Assembly (NCBI RefSeq): GCF_019303495.1
Contig: NZ_JAEVFI010000033.1
Span: forward strand, 1-37,663
Origin: Streptomyces sp. JJ66
GTDB taxonomy: Bacteria > Actinomycetota > Actinomycetes > Streptomycetales > Streptomycetaceae
Length of the DNA: 37,663 bases
Reading direction: 5' to 3'
Made by a program: the position numbers and the translations under genes. Of this stretch, positions 1 through 7,606 are shown one piece after another. Below the pieces are notes generated by a model. That model did no database searches. It was not told where the DNA came from and saw nothing but the letters and a program-made list of their open reading frames with translations. Numbering within the stretch: the first letter of the stretch is position 1; each line of letters starts with the position of its first letter.

Positions 1-1
1 G

Positions 2-1171
2 CACTCAGCACCTGCACAGTCAGCCCAACGCGCACCAGCCACAACAGTTACGAGACAACCTTTAGCAGGTGAAACCCGGTGGCCGCACGCCAAGCAGCGA
101 CTGAGTATCGAGAAGGTCCTTGGCCGTTCAGCGATCGACTTGGGATTCGTCCCCCGGTCCAAAACCGCACGACAAACACCTCCGGAGGGCCCCGTGCACC
201 GCCGCTCCCTCTTCGGTCTCGCGGCCGGAACAGCCGTTGCCGCCACGGCCGACACCTCCCGCCGACTAGGCCGGGGCGATGTGGACCGCTTCGAGGCCGA
301 ACACGCCAGGATCGTTGCTCAGGACCAAGCGCTCGGTGGCGCTCAGAGGGTCGAGAACGACGCGGTAGAGCTTGCGATGCGTATCAAGTCGGCGCTGTCC
401 CGGGGGGTAGCCGCTTCCATGTGGGTCCGAACTAAGCTGTACTGCCTCGCGTCGGACGTGACATGTTCTGCGGCTTTCGCCGCCATCGACGCCCAGGCCC
501 GGACTCGCGCCCGGGGTCACCTGGACGCGGCAGTGACGTATGCGGGCCTTTCTGGAAACAGCGAGACCCAGTACCACGTGTGGAACCACCTCTCGATCGT
601 CGCCGGTCAACGCAACGACCATGCGGAAGTGTCCGCAGCAGCCGACGCAGCCAAGAGCCAGTCCATCGCGAAAAAGGATCTGCTCTATGCCTCGCTGGCT
701 CACTTGCGCAACGCCCGTGCCCACGCAGGCCGACAGGACCGCTCGGCGGCACTGAGGGCACTGAGGGCTGCCGAGGGATCGTTTGACCGGCACGCCTCAG
801 TCCAGCGACCACGCTGGATCGAGTTCTTCGACGGCGCCGAGCTGGACGGGCTGACCTCGATCGTTTGGCTTCGCCTGGGGGAGCCGGATCGCGCCGAGTA
901 TCACCTGCACCGTGCCCTGGGCGCGATCCAGCCCGAACGAGTTCGAAACCGGACGTACTACATCGCGCACCTGTCTCTGTCCCAGGCCCGACAGGGCGAC
1001 TTCGAGTCCGCCTGCCACACAGCCGATCAGGCGGCGGAGCTCCTGGGGTGCGTACGCGGCTCGAAGCGGACCACTGACACCCTGGCTAGCGTCCGGAAGC
1101 TCGTGGTGTCGTCAGGAACAAAGGAGCCCAGCGTGCTCGACTGGGCAGAGAGGGCGCAGGCATGGATCTGA
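2..1171 (+). CDS. XRE/TPR-type transcriptional regulator, 5' end outside window
   Basis: The frame is open from base 2, so this is the 3' part of a longer gene and not an ORF starting at the TTG at 140. The first ~45 residues (…TTVTRQPLAGETRWPHAKQR…) look like the second half of a helix-turn-helix of the XRE kind. They are followed by the HRRSLFGLAAG linker typical of streptomycete XRE regulators. The rest is a helical repeat region with TPR-like pairs (…YASLAHLRNARAHAG…, …WLRLGEPDRAEYHLHRAL…, …HLSLSQARQGDFESACHTADQA…) that would bind a peptide or protein partner. Family knowledge suggests a cytoplasmic DNA-binding regulator; the ligand is unknown. A TTA leucine codon lies at 62-64, so translation should depend on the bldA tRNA. 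The stop overlaps the next start by 10 bases. The HTH part is inferred from a fragment. Confidence 0.8.
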   Translation, partial: HSAPAQSAQRAPATTVTRQPLAGETRWPHAKQRLSIEKVLGRSAIDLGFVPRSKTARQTPPEGPVHRRSLFGLAAGTAVAATADTSRRLGRGDVDRFEAEHARIVAQDQALGGAQRVENDAVELAMRIKSALSRGVAASMWVRTKLYCLASDVTCSAAFAAIDAQARTRARGHLDAAVTYAGLSGNSETQYHVWNHLSIVAGQRNDHAEVSAAADAAKSQSIAKKDLLYASLAHLRNARAHAGRQDRSAALRALRAAEGSFDRHASVQRPRWIEFFDGAELDGLTSIVWLRLGEPDRAEYHLHRALGAIQPERVRNRTYYIAHLSLSQARQGDFESACHTADQAAELLGCVRGSKRTTDTLASVRKLVVSSGTKEPSVLDWAERAQAWI

Positions 1172-1683
1172 AGTCGTACTCCCAGGGGGACGCTGCCGAC
1201 ATCCGGGAGATGCTCCTCGATATGCACGACGCTGTCTACGACGGTGAGGAAGACCCCTTCCACGAGCGGGAACGCTTCGCCTGGTTCGTCGATCACTGGA
1301 GCAGCAATGAATCGTGGGCCTGCGTCATCGGATTCGAGAAGGGGGCGCCCACGGGCTTCGCTTACGGCGCCGCCTTCAAGCCGGGTGGCTGGTGGAAGGG
1401 ATCGGACCGACCCGCCTCCGTGGCGCCGGATGCGACGGTCTTCGCCCTGTCTGAGCTCATGGTGATGGAGAAGTGGCGGAAGACCGGCGTGTCCACGCGT
1501 CTCCATGCTGCTCTGGTCGACAGCAGGGGCGAGGACGTGGCAACGCTCCTGGTCGACGTGACCCACGCCAAGGTGCAGGCGCTCTACGAATCGTGGGGAT
1601 ACGAGAAGCTCGGTGAGCAAAGGCCGTTCGACGACTCACCTGTCTTCGCGATCATGGTCAAGCGGCTCGCAGTTCCAGCCTGA
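1162..1683 (+). CDS. GNAT-family N-acetyltransferase
   Basis: The 173-residue protein has the GNAT fold order. An acidic N-terminal part is followed by a beta strand and pyrophosphate loop near residues 95-115 (ALSELMVMEKWRKTGVS), where the usual R/Q-x-x-G-x-G/A appears as RKTGVS. A C-terminal strand and helix ending ALYESWGYEKLGEQRPF complete it, the latter being the typical acetyl-CoA-side motif with its Tyr. It would transfer an acyl group from acyl-CoA to an amine; the substrate cannot be read from sequence. The ATG lies inside the last codons of the upstream regulator gene, so the two are translationally coupled and probably work together, for example as regulator and modifying or self-resistance enzyme (inference). 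A hairpin at 1701-1727 probably ends the transcript. Confidence 0.85.
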   Translation: MDLKSYSQGDAADIREMLLDMHDAVYDGEEDPFHERERFAWFVDHWSSNESWACVIGFEKGAPTGFAYGAAFKPGGWWKGSDRPASVAPDATVFALSELMVMEKWRKTGVSTRLHAALVDSRGEDVATLLVDVTHAKVQALYESWGYEKLGEQRPFDDSPVFAIMVKRLAVPA

Positions 1684-1700
1684 AGCCTCATGGCTGGGCT

Positions 1701-1727
1701 GCGCCTCGCCCCTCGGGGGCGGGGCGC
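1701..1727 (+). terminator. Hairpin after GNAT gene
   Basis: A 12-bp stem (1701-1712 with 1716-1727, one G·T pair, 3-base loop) starts 18 bases after the GNAT stop. It has no U-run, as is usual in Streptomyces. Confidence 0.6.
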
Positions 1728-2100
1728 CCGTCTCTGTCTCAGGAGACCCAGCCGAGGTCTCGGCCAACGTTCGCCATCACTCCCCGGGCTACACGATGGC
1801 CCAGTACGGGAAGCGTCGAGTCGAGGGGGCGCGGAAGCTCGCCTCCGGGACGGCTCAGCGCATTGGCCTGGGGAGGATCGGATGAACCGACGGGCGCGCT
1901 GGTCACGCCGCTGGTCATATAGGTGCCCCGCGCTCTGCGTTTTGCCTGGTCAGGGTGATGTCTGCCACGACGACGGCCGGGGCCGCCACCCCCCACAGGA
2001 GAGACCCCGGCCACCGTCGTTCACGGACTGCGCAGGCATGCCCGTACCCCTCTCTGCGCCGGGGGCGCCGGATGTGTTACGGCACGGCCTCAGAGCGCGT

Positions 2101-2136
2101 GCAAGTACAGATGCAAGTACAGATGCAAGTTCAGCT
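2101..2136. repeat. Three tandem 12-bp repeats
   Basis: GCAAGTACAGAT occurs twice exactly (2101-2112, 2113-2124) and once with one or two changes (2125-2136). It lies 165-200 bases upstream of the ECF sigma-factor start. The 12-bp phase, close to a helical turn, fits a protein-binding array or simple replication slippage. Confidence 0.75.
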
Positions 2137-2192
2137 ACTCACCGGTCTGCCATGGACGCCGGTACCTCCGAGGGCTTAGCGTGCTTTTCGCG

Positions 2193-2207
2193 TCGACAAT
2201 TGGTCGA
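2193..2207. promoter_or_regulatory. Inverted repeat TCGAC-N5-GTCGA upstream of ECF sigma gene
   Basis: Five-base arms (2193-2197 and 2203-2207) flank AATTG in a locally AT-richer stretch about 95 bases before the start codon. It is a possible operator or part of the promoter; no known consensus was matched. Confidence 0.3.
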
Positions 2208-2301
2208 AGCTTGAACATTCCTTGAAGTGAGGGTGGCGTCCGGCCAGGGTCGCCACCCGGACCGTCACTGTCGGACACGACGCGAAGTAGGGCAGGGCAG
2301 C

Positions 2302-2949
2302 GTGCAGGGGGACGACGCGGAGCTCACCGCCGCGGTGACCGCGGCGCGGGAAGGCGACGAAGACGCCTTCCGGGCCGTGTACCGCGCCGTGCAGCCACGG
2401 CTGCTCGGCTACGTCCGGACGCTCGTACCGGACGCGGACGCGGAGGACGTCGCCTCGGAGGCGTGGTTCCAGATAGCCCGCGATCTCGACCGCTTCCACG
2501 GCGACGCGGACCGGTTCCGGGGCTGGACGGCGCGCATCGCCCGCAACCGTGCGCTCGACCACCTGCGCGCTCGCGGCCGCCGCCCGGCCGTGGGCGGTGA
2601 CGAGAGTGAGCTGACCGGCATGCCGGACGGGGCGGACACCGCGGACGAGGCGCTGGAGGCCCTCGGCACCGGACGCACGCTGGCGCTCATCTCGCAGCTG
2701 CCACGGGAACAGGCGGAGGCCGTCGTCCTGCGGGTCGTCGTCGGCCTGGACGCCTCGTCCGCGGCCGAGGTGCTGGGCAAGCGGGCGGGCGCCGTACGCA
2801 CCGCCGCACACCGTGGACTGCGTAAGCTGGCGGAGCTGCTCGACGGTACGCAGATGACTGAGGGGGTGGAAATAACCACCCCTGATCAGCAGGTGAACCA
2901 ATCCCTACGTGTGACGGGAAGGGCGGCCCGAACGCTGAGGGAAACGTGA
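2302..2949 (+). CDS. ECF-type RNA polymerase sigma factor
   Basis: This 215-residue sigma-70 family protein contains only regions 2 and 4. Region 2 covers about residues 15-85 (FRAVYRAVQPRLLGYVRTLV, then DAEDVASEAWFQIARDL and the -10-binding WTARIARNRALDHLR). Region 4 covers about residues 125-180 (LPREQAEAVVLRVVVGL, then SSAAEVLGKRAGAVRTAAHRGL as the -35-binding helix-turn-helix). I chose the GTG at 2302, preceded by AGGGCAGG, over the in-frame GTG at 2227 because the family consensus begins at VQGDDAEL. The stop overlaps the next start (TGATG), so the downstream membrane protein is coupled and may control this sigma factor. The C-terminal ~30 residues after region 4 are unconserved. The target promoters are unknown. 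Confidence 0.9.
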   Translation: MQGDDAELTAAVTAAREGDEDAFRAVYRAVQPRLLGYVRTLVPDADAEDVASEAWFQIARDLDRFHGDADRFRGWTARIARNRALDHLRARGRRPAVGGDESELTGMPDGADTADEALEALGTGRTLALISQLPREQAEAVVLRVVVGLDASSAAEVLGKRAGAVRTAAHRGLRKLAELLDGTQMTEGVEITTPDQQVNQSLRVTGRAARTLRET

Positions 2950-4292
2950 TGGCCGACGACCGGTACGCATGGCTGGACGAGGAGGCTGCGGAGCGACTGC
3001 TGCGCGGGCGGTGCCCCGGCACACCCAGACGGGGGGCCACCGAGGACGACGCGGAGCGGGTTCCCCAGGCCGGACGGCAGGCCGGACGCACGGAGCCGGA
3101 GGAGGAGTCCGGCGCGCGGCCCGAGGACCGCGCCGCCCGCCTCGCCGCGGTCCTGGACGAGCTGGTCCCCGACTGCGTGGGGGACGGCGAGCTGCCCGGG
3201 GAGGCCGACGCCCTGGCCGCCTTCCGCGCCGCTCGCACCGGAGCCCGCGCCGAGGGACGTGGCGCGTCGGGACTCGGCGTCGGTCGACGCGCGTTGCTCC
3301 ACGGCGGACGCTCCCTGCGCGCGGGCCTCGCCGTCGTGCTGGCCGGTTTCACGCTGGGCGGGGTCGCGGTGGCCGCCACCACCGGGGCCCTGCCCACCCC
3401 CTTCGACATACCCGGTCGCGAACGCCCGCTGCCCCGGGCCACCCTGCCGGGAACGCCGTCGCCCGGCGAACGTGAGACGGGTGACCGCGAGGCGGGCGAC
3501 CACGAGCCGGGAGACCGCGAGGCGGGCGACCACGAGGCGGGAGACCGCGAGGCGAGCGGCCGTGAGGCGAGTGGCCGCGAGGTGAGTGGCCGTGAGGGGG
3601 GCGGCTCGGAGGGCGGCGACCGCGACAGCCCCCACCGTGCCCCCGATGTCGCCGCCCTCGGTGGCTCCGCCACGGGCGACCGCACTGGAGCGCGCGGGGG
3701 CGGCGCGGGAGCCCGCGGGGACGGCGGCGGGTCGGACGGGGCCGGACTGGGCGACGGTCGCGGGAGCCTGGGCGACGGACGCTGGAACCCCGGCGCCCGG
3801 GGCCTCACCGCCGGTGGTCGCGATGACTCCGGTCGGCCCAGTGCGGGCGAGCGGCCGTCCGCGCTGCCCGGCGTCACCCCGCCACGCCGGGATGAGCGGC
3901 AGACCGTGGAGCAGCTGTGCCGCGCCCTGGACCGTCAGACCCTCGGCCGCGGCGACCGCGCACGCCTGCAACGTCTCGCTGGCGCGCCCCCGGTCAGCCT
4001 CACCGCCTACTGCGCCACCCATAGCGCCCCCACCCTGCCCCCCGGCCAAGGCGACACCCCGCGCAGCGGCGGCGGTGACGGTCGGGGGAGCGGTGACGGT
4101 CTGGAAGGCGGTGACGGCACCGAAGGCGGCGACGGTGGTGAGAACGGTGGCGGTCTGCCCAGCGTGCCCAGGGCCGGCCTTCCGGATGCCCCGACGCCCA
4201 CGCGGACCCCTGGCGTCCCGTCCGCCCCCGCCGCCACACCCCCTTCCACCCCGTCTGACCTGCGGTCGAACACTCCGCAGCGCCAGGAGTAA
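2949..4292 (+). CDS. Single-pass membrane protein coupled to ECF sigma factor (possible anti-sigma factor)
   Basis: The 447-residue product has an acidic cytosolic N-terminus (DDRYAWLDEEAAERLLRG). One membrane segment lies near residues 122-144 (LRAGLAVVLAGFTLGGVAVA). A long Gly/Asp/Arg/Glu-rich low-complexity outer part follows, with a 5-residue repeat at about 178-217. Near residues 318-356 a more ordered segment (QTVEQLCRALDRQTLGRGDRARL…) with two Cys follows, then a Pro/Thr-rich tail. Coupling to the sigma gene by TGATG and the N-in single-pass layout suggest a membrane partner or anti-sigma factor, but no zinc anti-sigma HxxxCxxC motif is visible, so this is inference. A GTG at 2946 is an alternative start. 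Confidence 0.75.
   Translation: MADDRYAWLDEEAAERLLRGRCPGTPRRGATEDDAERVPQAGRQAGRTEPEEESGARPEDRAARLAAVLDELVPDCVGDGELPGEADALAAFRAARTGARAEGRGASGLGVGRRALLHGGRSLRAGLAVVLAGFTLGGVAVAATTGALPTPFDIPGRERPLPRATLPGTPSPGERETGDREAGDHEPGDREAGDHEAGDREASGREASGREVSGREGGGSEGGDRDSPHRAPDVAALGGSATGDRTGARGGGAGARGDGGGSDGAGLGDGRGSLGDGRWNPGARGLTAGGRDDSGRPSAGERPSALPGVTPPRRDERQTVEQLCRALDRQTLGRGDRARLQRLAGAPPVSLTAYCATHSAPTLPPGQGDTPRSGGGDGRGSGDGLEGGDGTEGGDGGENGGGLPSVPRAGLPDAPTPTRTPGVPSAPAATPPSTPSDLRSNTPQRQE
3480..3599 (+). repeat. In-frame 15-bp minisatellite, eight units
   Basis: Eight 15-bp units encode the pentapeptide series GDREA, GDHEP, GDREA, GDHEA, GDREA, SGREA, SGREV, SGREG. They drift from GDxE to SGRE along the array. 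The array forms an extracytoplasmic charged stalk in the sigma-linked membrane protein and is a likely slippage site. Confidence 0.85.
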
Positions 4293-4799
4293 CGTTTTTC
4301 GACAGCGTGACGCTGTAGAGAGTGAGCCGACTGGTCATCGGCGAGCGCGCTACCCGAGGTTCCCCCCGTACCGACGGGTCCGCGCATTGGCGCGGGCGGG
4401 ATAAGTTCCCCCGATCCCGCCCGCGCCCTCTCCTTTTCCCGAGGACAAGCGGCTCCGCTGCCCCGTTCCGCCGGTCGCCTTTCCGTCCCGGCTCCCTCCG
4501 CGCGCCCACCCGCGCGAGCCCCGGCATGCCGCTCCACGTCGTGCGGTGGAGCGCCGGGCGCCCCCACCGCGCCAGCCCGCCCCGCCGTCACGCCCCACAC
4601 CCCGGCGGGTCTTCGTCCGCCAGCCTCCTTCCCCGCCTGCCGCCCCTCCCGCCCCGCACCAACACCTGGTGAACTCCACCCCCCTTTCTGGTGAACTCGC
4701 CGCCCACGCGGCCGCGTTGGCCAAGATGCGGGGCGCTGTTAACCGCCTGTTGCCCTCGCGTTGGGCCGGGCAGCGGAATCGCTTCCTAGCGTCAGCGAC
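4293..4799. other. Intergenic region before the nonulosonate polymer cluster
   Basis: No credible gene was seen; the open frames are Arg/Pro-rich shadows. A short palindrome ACAGCG-TGA-CGCTGT lies at 4302-4316 just after a T-run, possibly a weak terminator or operator. The GGTGAAC repeats at 4668-4696 are described separately. The cluster promoter should lie between about 4660 and 4790. Confidence 0.5.
4668..4696. promoter_or_regulatory. Two GGTGAAC (GTTCACC) repeats, 22 bp apart: possible PHO box
   Basis: CTGGTGAACTC occurs twice, with GGTGAAC at 4668-4674 and 4690-4696. The complement, GTTCACC, matches the core of the Streptomyces PhoP direct-repeat unit. The 22-bp offset equals two 11-bp PHO units, but the middle unit does not match. 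The repeats lie about 105-130 bases before the first gene of the wall-polymer cluster. PhoP control is inference. Confidence 0.4.
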
Positions 4800-6149
4800 G
4801 TGCCATCGCTCACCAACCGCGAGGCCGCCGAACGCCCGCTGCGCGTCGCGGTCCTCGCCGACTCCGACACCCGGTGGAAGTGGGGCGCGCTCACCGCGCA
4901 GCGCCTGCTCGACCCCTCAGGGGCCGCCGTCATCGACGGCATGCTGCTGCGCGGGCGGGCCACGCCCACCGAGCGCCAGCTGCACGACACCGGCGTGCGC
5001 GGCGCGCAGGCCCGTGAGGTGACGGCGTCCGGCTTCCTCGCGGCGGCCGGTGCGTCGGACGCCCGCGACGCCTACGACATCGTGCTGCTCTCCTGCGTCG
5101 GCGGCACGGTGCAGGCGATGTTGCACGGCCTGGCGCACCGCTGGCAGGGCAGCGCGCGGCGTCCGGTGGTCGTCACCGGCTACGTCGGCGTCGTCTACGA
5201 GAAGCTCGCCGACGGGCTGCTGCTGCGGCACGGAGCGGACATGGTGCTGGCGAACTCCGCCTACGACGCCGACCGCTTCCAGGCGGTGTACGCGGGCGTC
5301 GGCGCCGGGGCGGACAGCGTCGTCGAATGCGCCCTGCCGTTCCTGGGCGGCGCGCCGTATACCCCCTCCGACGCGCGTCCCTACACCGTCACCTTCGCGG
5401 TGCAGCCCTCCGTGCCGGAGCTGCGCAAGGACCGGCTGTACCTGCTGAACCGGGCGGCCGGGCACGCGGCGCGGCACCCGGAGCGCGAGGTGCTGATCAA
5501 ACTGCGCAGCAAGCCCGGTGAGCACACCACGCACGTCGAGGAGCTGCCCTACCAGCGGCTCGCGCAGCGGCTGCCCGGCGGCCTGCCGGACAACTGCCGC
5601 CTGGTCTACGGCCACATGGGCGAGGTGCTGGACCGCACCGATCTGCTGGTCACCGTCAGCTCGACGGCGGCGCTGGAATCGCTGCACCGTCGCATCCCCA
5701 CCGCCGTCCTGACCGACCTGGGCATCCGTGAGGCACTGGGCAACCACCACTTCCTCGGCTCCGGCTGCCTCACCTCCTGGGACCGGCTGGACGCCGGCGA
5801 GGTACCCGAGCCCGACCCGGTGTGGACGGCCCGGCAGGGCGTGGCCGCCGACGGGCCGTACGAGGCCGCCTTCGACACCGCCCGCAAGCGGCTCGCGGAA
5901 CTGCTGTACGCCGATCTCGGGCCCGTCACGCCGTACTACACGGCCAGCACCGCGGGGGGCTACCTGCCCGGCATCCTCGCCCGGCACGGCCTGGCGCCCG
6001 ACGGCTCTCCCGATCCGTCAGCCACCGACGCCCCCGGTGGCGGCGTGGGCGGCGCGGCCCGCCGCGTCGTACGCCGCGCGGCGCGGGGGGCGTACCGGCA
6101 AGGCGTGCAGCGCGTGGCCCCCGTGATCCGGCGCATGGGGCAGCTGTGA
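4800..6149 (+). CDS. DUF6716-like putative glycosyltransferase, nonulosonate polymer cluster
   Basis: The 449-residue soluble protein begins with a Rossmann-like strand (RPLRVAVLADSDTRWKWGAL). It has a second nucleotide-fold-like half from about residue 180 (PYTVTFAVQPSVPELRKDRLYLLNRA…, then EVLIKLRSKPGEHTTHVEELPYQRL and DLLVTVSSTAALESLHRR). The KxRxxPGE…H and SSTAxxE patterns resemble the acceptor and donor sites of GT-B transferases acting on surface polysaccharides. I recognise this as the streptomycete DUF6716 type rather than a characterised enzyme. I prefer GTG 4800 over TTG 4761 because conservation should begin near RPLRVAVLADSDT; neither has a strong ribosome site. The C-terminal 40 residues are basic (RRVVRRAARGAYR), perhaps for membrane contact. 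It is followed directly by CMP-nonulosonate synthetase, NeuB and a sialyltransferase-like gene. Confidence 0.75.
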   Translation: MPSLTNREAAERPLRVAVLADSDTRWKWGALTAQRLLDPSGAAVIDGMLLRGRATPTERQLHDTGVRGAQAREVTASGFLAAAGASDARDAYDIVLLSCVGGTVQAMLHGLAHRWQGSARRPVVVTGYVGVVYEKLADGLLLRHGADMVLANSAYDADRFQAVYAGVGAGADSVVECALPFLGGAPYTPSDARPYTVTFAVQPSVPELRKDRLYLLNRAAGHAARHPEREVLIKLRSKPGEHTTHVEELPYQRLAQRLPGGLPDNCRLVYGHMGEVLDRTDLLVTVSSTAALESLHRRIPTAVLTDLGIREALGNHHFLGSGCLTSWDRLDAGEVPEPDPVWTARQGVAADGPYEAAFDTARKRLAELLYADLGPVTPYYTASTAGGYLPGILARHGLAPDGSPDPSATDAPGGGVGGAARRVVRRAARGAYRQGVQRVAPVIRRMGQL

Positions 6150-6295
6150 CGCGCCCCCAGCCCGCGCCTACCGCGTCCCCGCCCGCCGAGTCCGCGCCCG
6201 CCGCGCGCCCCGCCGCATCCGCGCCCGCGCCCAGCGGGACGGCGCCCGCCGCGCGAGCCGCCGCGCCCGCGTCACGCCAGAGCCAAGGAGCCACC

Positions 6296-7540
6296 GTGCC
6301 ACCCACCGTCCTCGCCGTGATCCCCGCCCGGGGCGGCTCCAAGGGCGTGCCCGCCAAGAACCTCGCGCCGGTCGGCGGCGTGCCGCTGGTGGCCCGCGCG
6401 GTGCGCGCCTGCCTGGCCGCCGAACACGTCACGCACGTCGCCGTCTCCACCGATGACGCCGCGATCGCCGCCGCCGCCCGCGAGGCCGGGGCGCTGGCGA
6501 TCGAGCGTCCCGCCCAGATCGCGGGCGACACCGCGACCAGCGAGGCGGCCGTGCTGCACGCGATGGACGTCTTCGAGGCGCAGCAGGGCGGCACCGTGGA
6601 CATGGTGCTGCTCGTGCAGTGCACTAGCCCGTTCGTCACCCACGCGGATGTCGCCGGGGTCACCGCCGCCGTGCTGCACGAGGGCGCCGACAGCGCGCTG
6701 ACCGTCGCGCCCTTCCACGGCTTCGTCTGGCGGGAGGACGCCTCCGGCGCTCCCGACCGCCCCGGCGCCCCCGCCCGCACCGGCGGCACCGGCGTCAACC
6801 ACGACCAGGCGTACCGGCCGCGCCGCCAGGACCGGCCGCAGGACTTCCTGGAGACCGGAGCCGCCTACGCCATGCGCGCCGACGGCTTCCGCGCCGCCGG
6901 GCACCGCTTCTTCGGCCGCACCGACCTGGTGCGCACCGACCCGGCCCGGGTGCTGGAGGTCGATGATCCGCACGACCTCGCCCGTGCCCGCGCGCTGGCC
7001 CCGCTGCTCGACACCGCGACGGGCGCCCTGCCCACCCGTGAGGACGTGGACGCGGTGGTACTGGACTTCGACGGCACCCAGACCGACGACCGGGTGTACG
7101 TCGACTCCGACGGGCGCGAGAGCGTCGCCGTGCACCGCGGCGACGGGCTCGGCATCGCCGCGCTGCGCCGCGCGGGGCTGCCGGTGCTGATCCTGTCCAC
7201 GGAGATCAATACGGTCGTCGCCGCCCGGGCCCGGAAGCTGCGGCTGCCGGTGCTGCACGGCATCGACCGCAAGGACCTCGCACTCAAGCAGTGGTGCGAG
7301 ACGGAGGGCGTGGCGCCCGAGCGCGTCCTCTACGTCGGCAACGACGTGAACGACCTGCCCTGCTTCGGCCTCGTCGGCTGGCCGGTCGCCGTGGGCGACG
7401 CGCACGGCGTCGTACGCGGCGCCGCGCGGGCCGTCACCACCACTCCCGGGGGCGCCGGAGCGGTCCGGGAGATCGCCGGATGGCTTCTCGGCCCCTCCCT
7501 GTCCACCGCCGGGTCCACCGCCGGGTCCACAGCCGGCTGA
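6296..7540 (+). CDS. Bifunctional CMP-nonulosonate cytidylyltransferase / HAD phosphatase
   Basis: This is a fusion of two enzymes in 414 residues. Residues ~5-235 are a CMP-sialate/CMP-Kdo synthetase-type domain with the CTP loop IPARGGSKGVPAKN near residue 10. It activates the nonulosonic acid as its CMP ester. Residues ~250-405 are a KDO8P-phosphatase-like HAD domain with all four motifs: DFDGT (nucleophile D257, D259), S301 in ILSTE, K326 in IDRKD, and GNDVND (D350, D353). It should therefore be active and dephosphorylate a nonulosonate 9-phosphate before activation. GTG 6296 has AAGGAG five bases upstream. A longer in-frame start at GTG 6146, overlapping the previous stop, would add about 50 Ala/Pro residues and is less likely. 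The protein ends in three STAG repeats. Confidence 0.85.
   Translation: MPPTVLAVIPARGGSKGVPAKNLAPVGGVPLVARAVRACLAAEHVTHVAVSTDDAAIAAAAREAGALAIERPAQIAGDTATSEAAVLHAMDVFEAQQGGTVDMVLLVQCTSPFVTHADVAGVTAAVLHEGADSALTVAPFHGFVWREDASGAPDRPGAPARTGGTGVNHDQAYRPRRQDRPQDFLETGAAYAMRADGFRAAGHRFFGRTDLVRTDPARVLEVDDPHDLARARALAPLLDTATGALPTREDVDAVVLDFDGTQTDDRVYVDSDGRESVAVHRGDGLGIAALRRAGLPVLILSTEINTVVAARARKLRLPVLHGIDRKDLALKQWCETEGVAPERVLYVGNDVNDLPCFGLVGWPVAVGDAHGVVRGAARAVTTTPGGAGAVREIAGWLLGPSLSTAGSTAGSTAG
7502..7537 (+). repeat. Three 12-bp repeats at the 3' end of the synthetase gene
   Basis: Three consecutive 12-bp units encode STAG-STAG-STAG immediately before the stop codon. The first two are identical and the third has one or two changes. 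It is a non-functional-looking tail, probably from slippage. Confidence 0.8.
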
Positions 7541-7606
7541 GGCCGCGCGCCCCGCAGGCCCGATTCCACGACGCCCCGCACCCGATCAACGAGAAGGAAA
7601 CCTCCC

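Larger units (their letters stand above)
1728..2301. other. Intergenic region, no convincing gene
   Basis: Open frames cross this stretch but none has a recognisable domain. One candidate ATG at 1882 has a good GGGAGG upstream but encodes an Arg/Ser-rich 110-residue product that runs through the 2101-2136 repeat. The end of another frame (…AQYGKRRVEGARKLASG…, to 1885) could be a gene remnant, but I do not recognise it. An imperfect hairpin spans 1971-2019 (arms CGACGG/CCGTCG and CCGGGG/CCCCGG, small bulge). The region presumably carries the promoter of the sigma-factor gene. Confidence 0.5.

Noticed and set aside
140..1171. TTG at 140 as the true start of the first gene
   Set aside because: The same frame is open to base 2 and encodes HTH-like sequence upstream, so the real start is outside the window.
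1690..2214. Open frame of 174 residues downstream of the GNAT gene
   Set aside because: Arg/Pro/Ser-rich with no domain, and it runs through the terminator hairpin and the 12-bp repeats.
6146..6295. N-terminal extension of the CMP-nonulosonate synthetase from GTG 6146
   Set aside because: Almost only Ala, Pro and Ser, while GTG 6296 has a strong AAGGAG and begins at the conserved domain.
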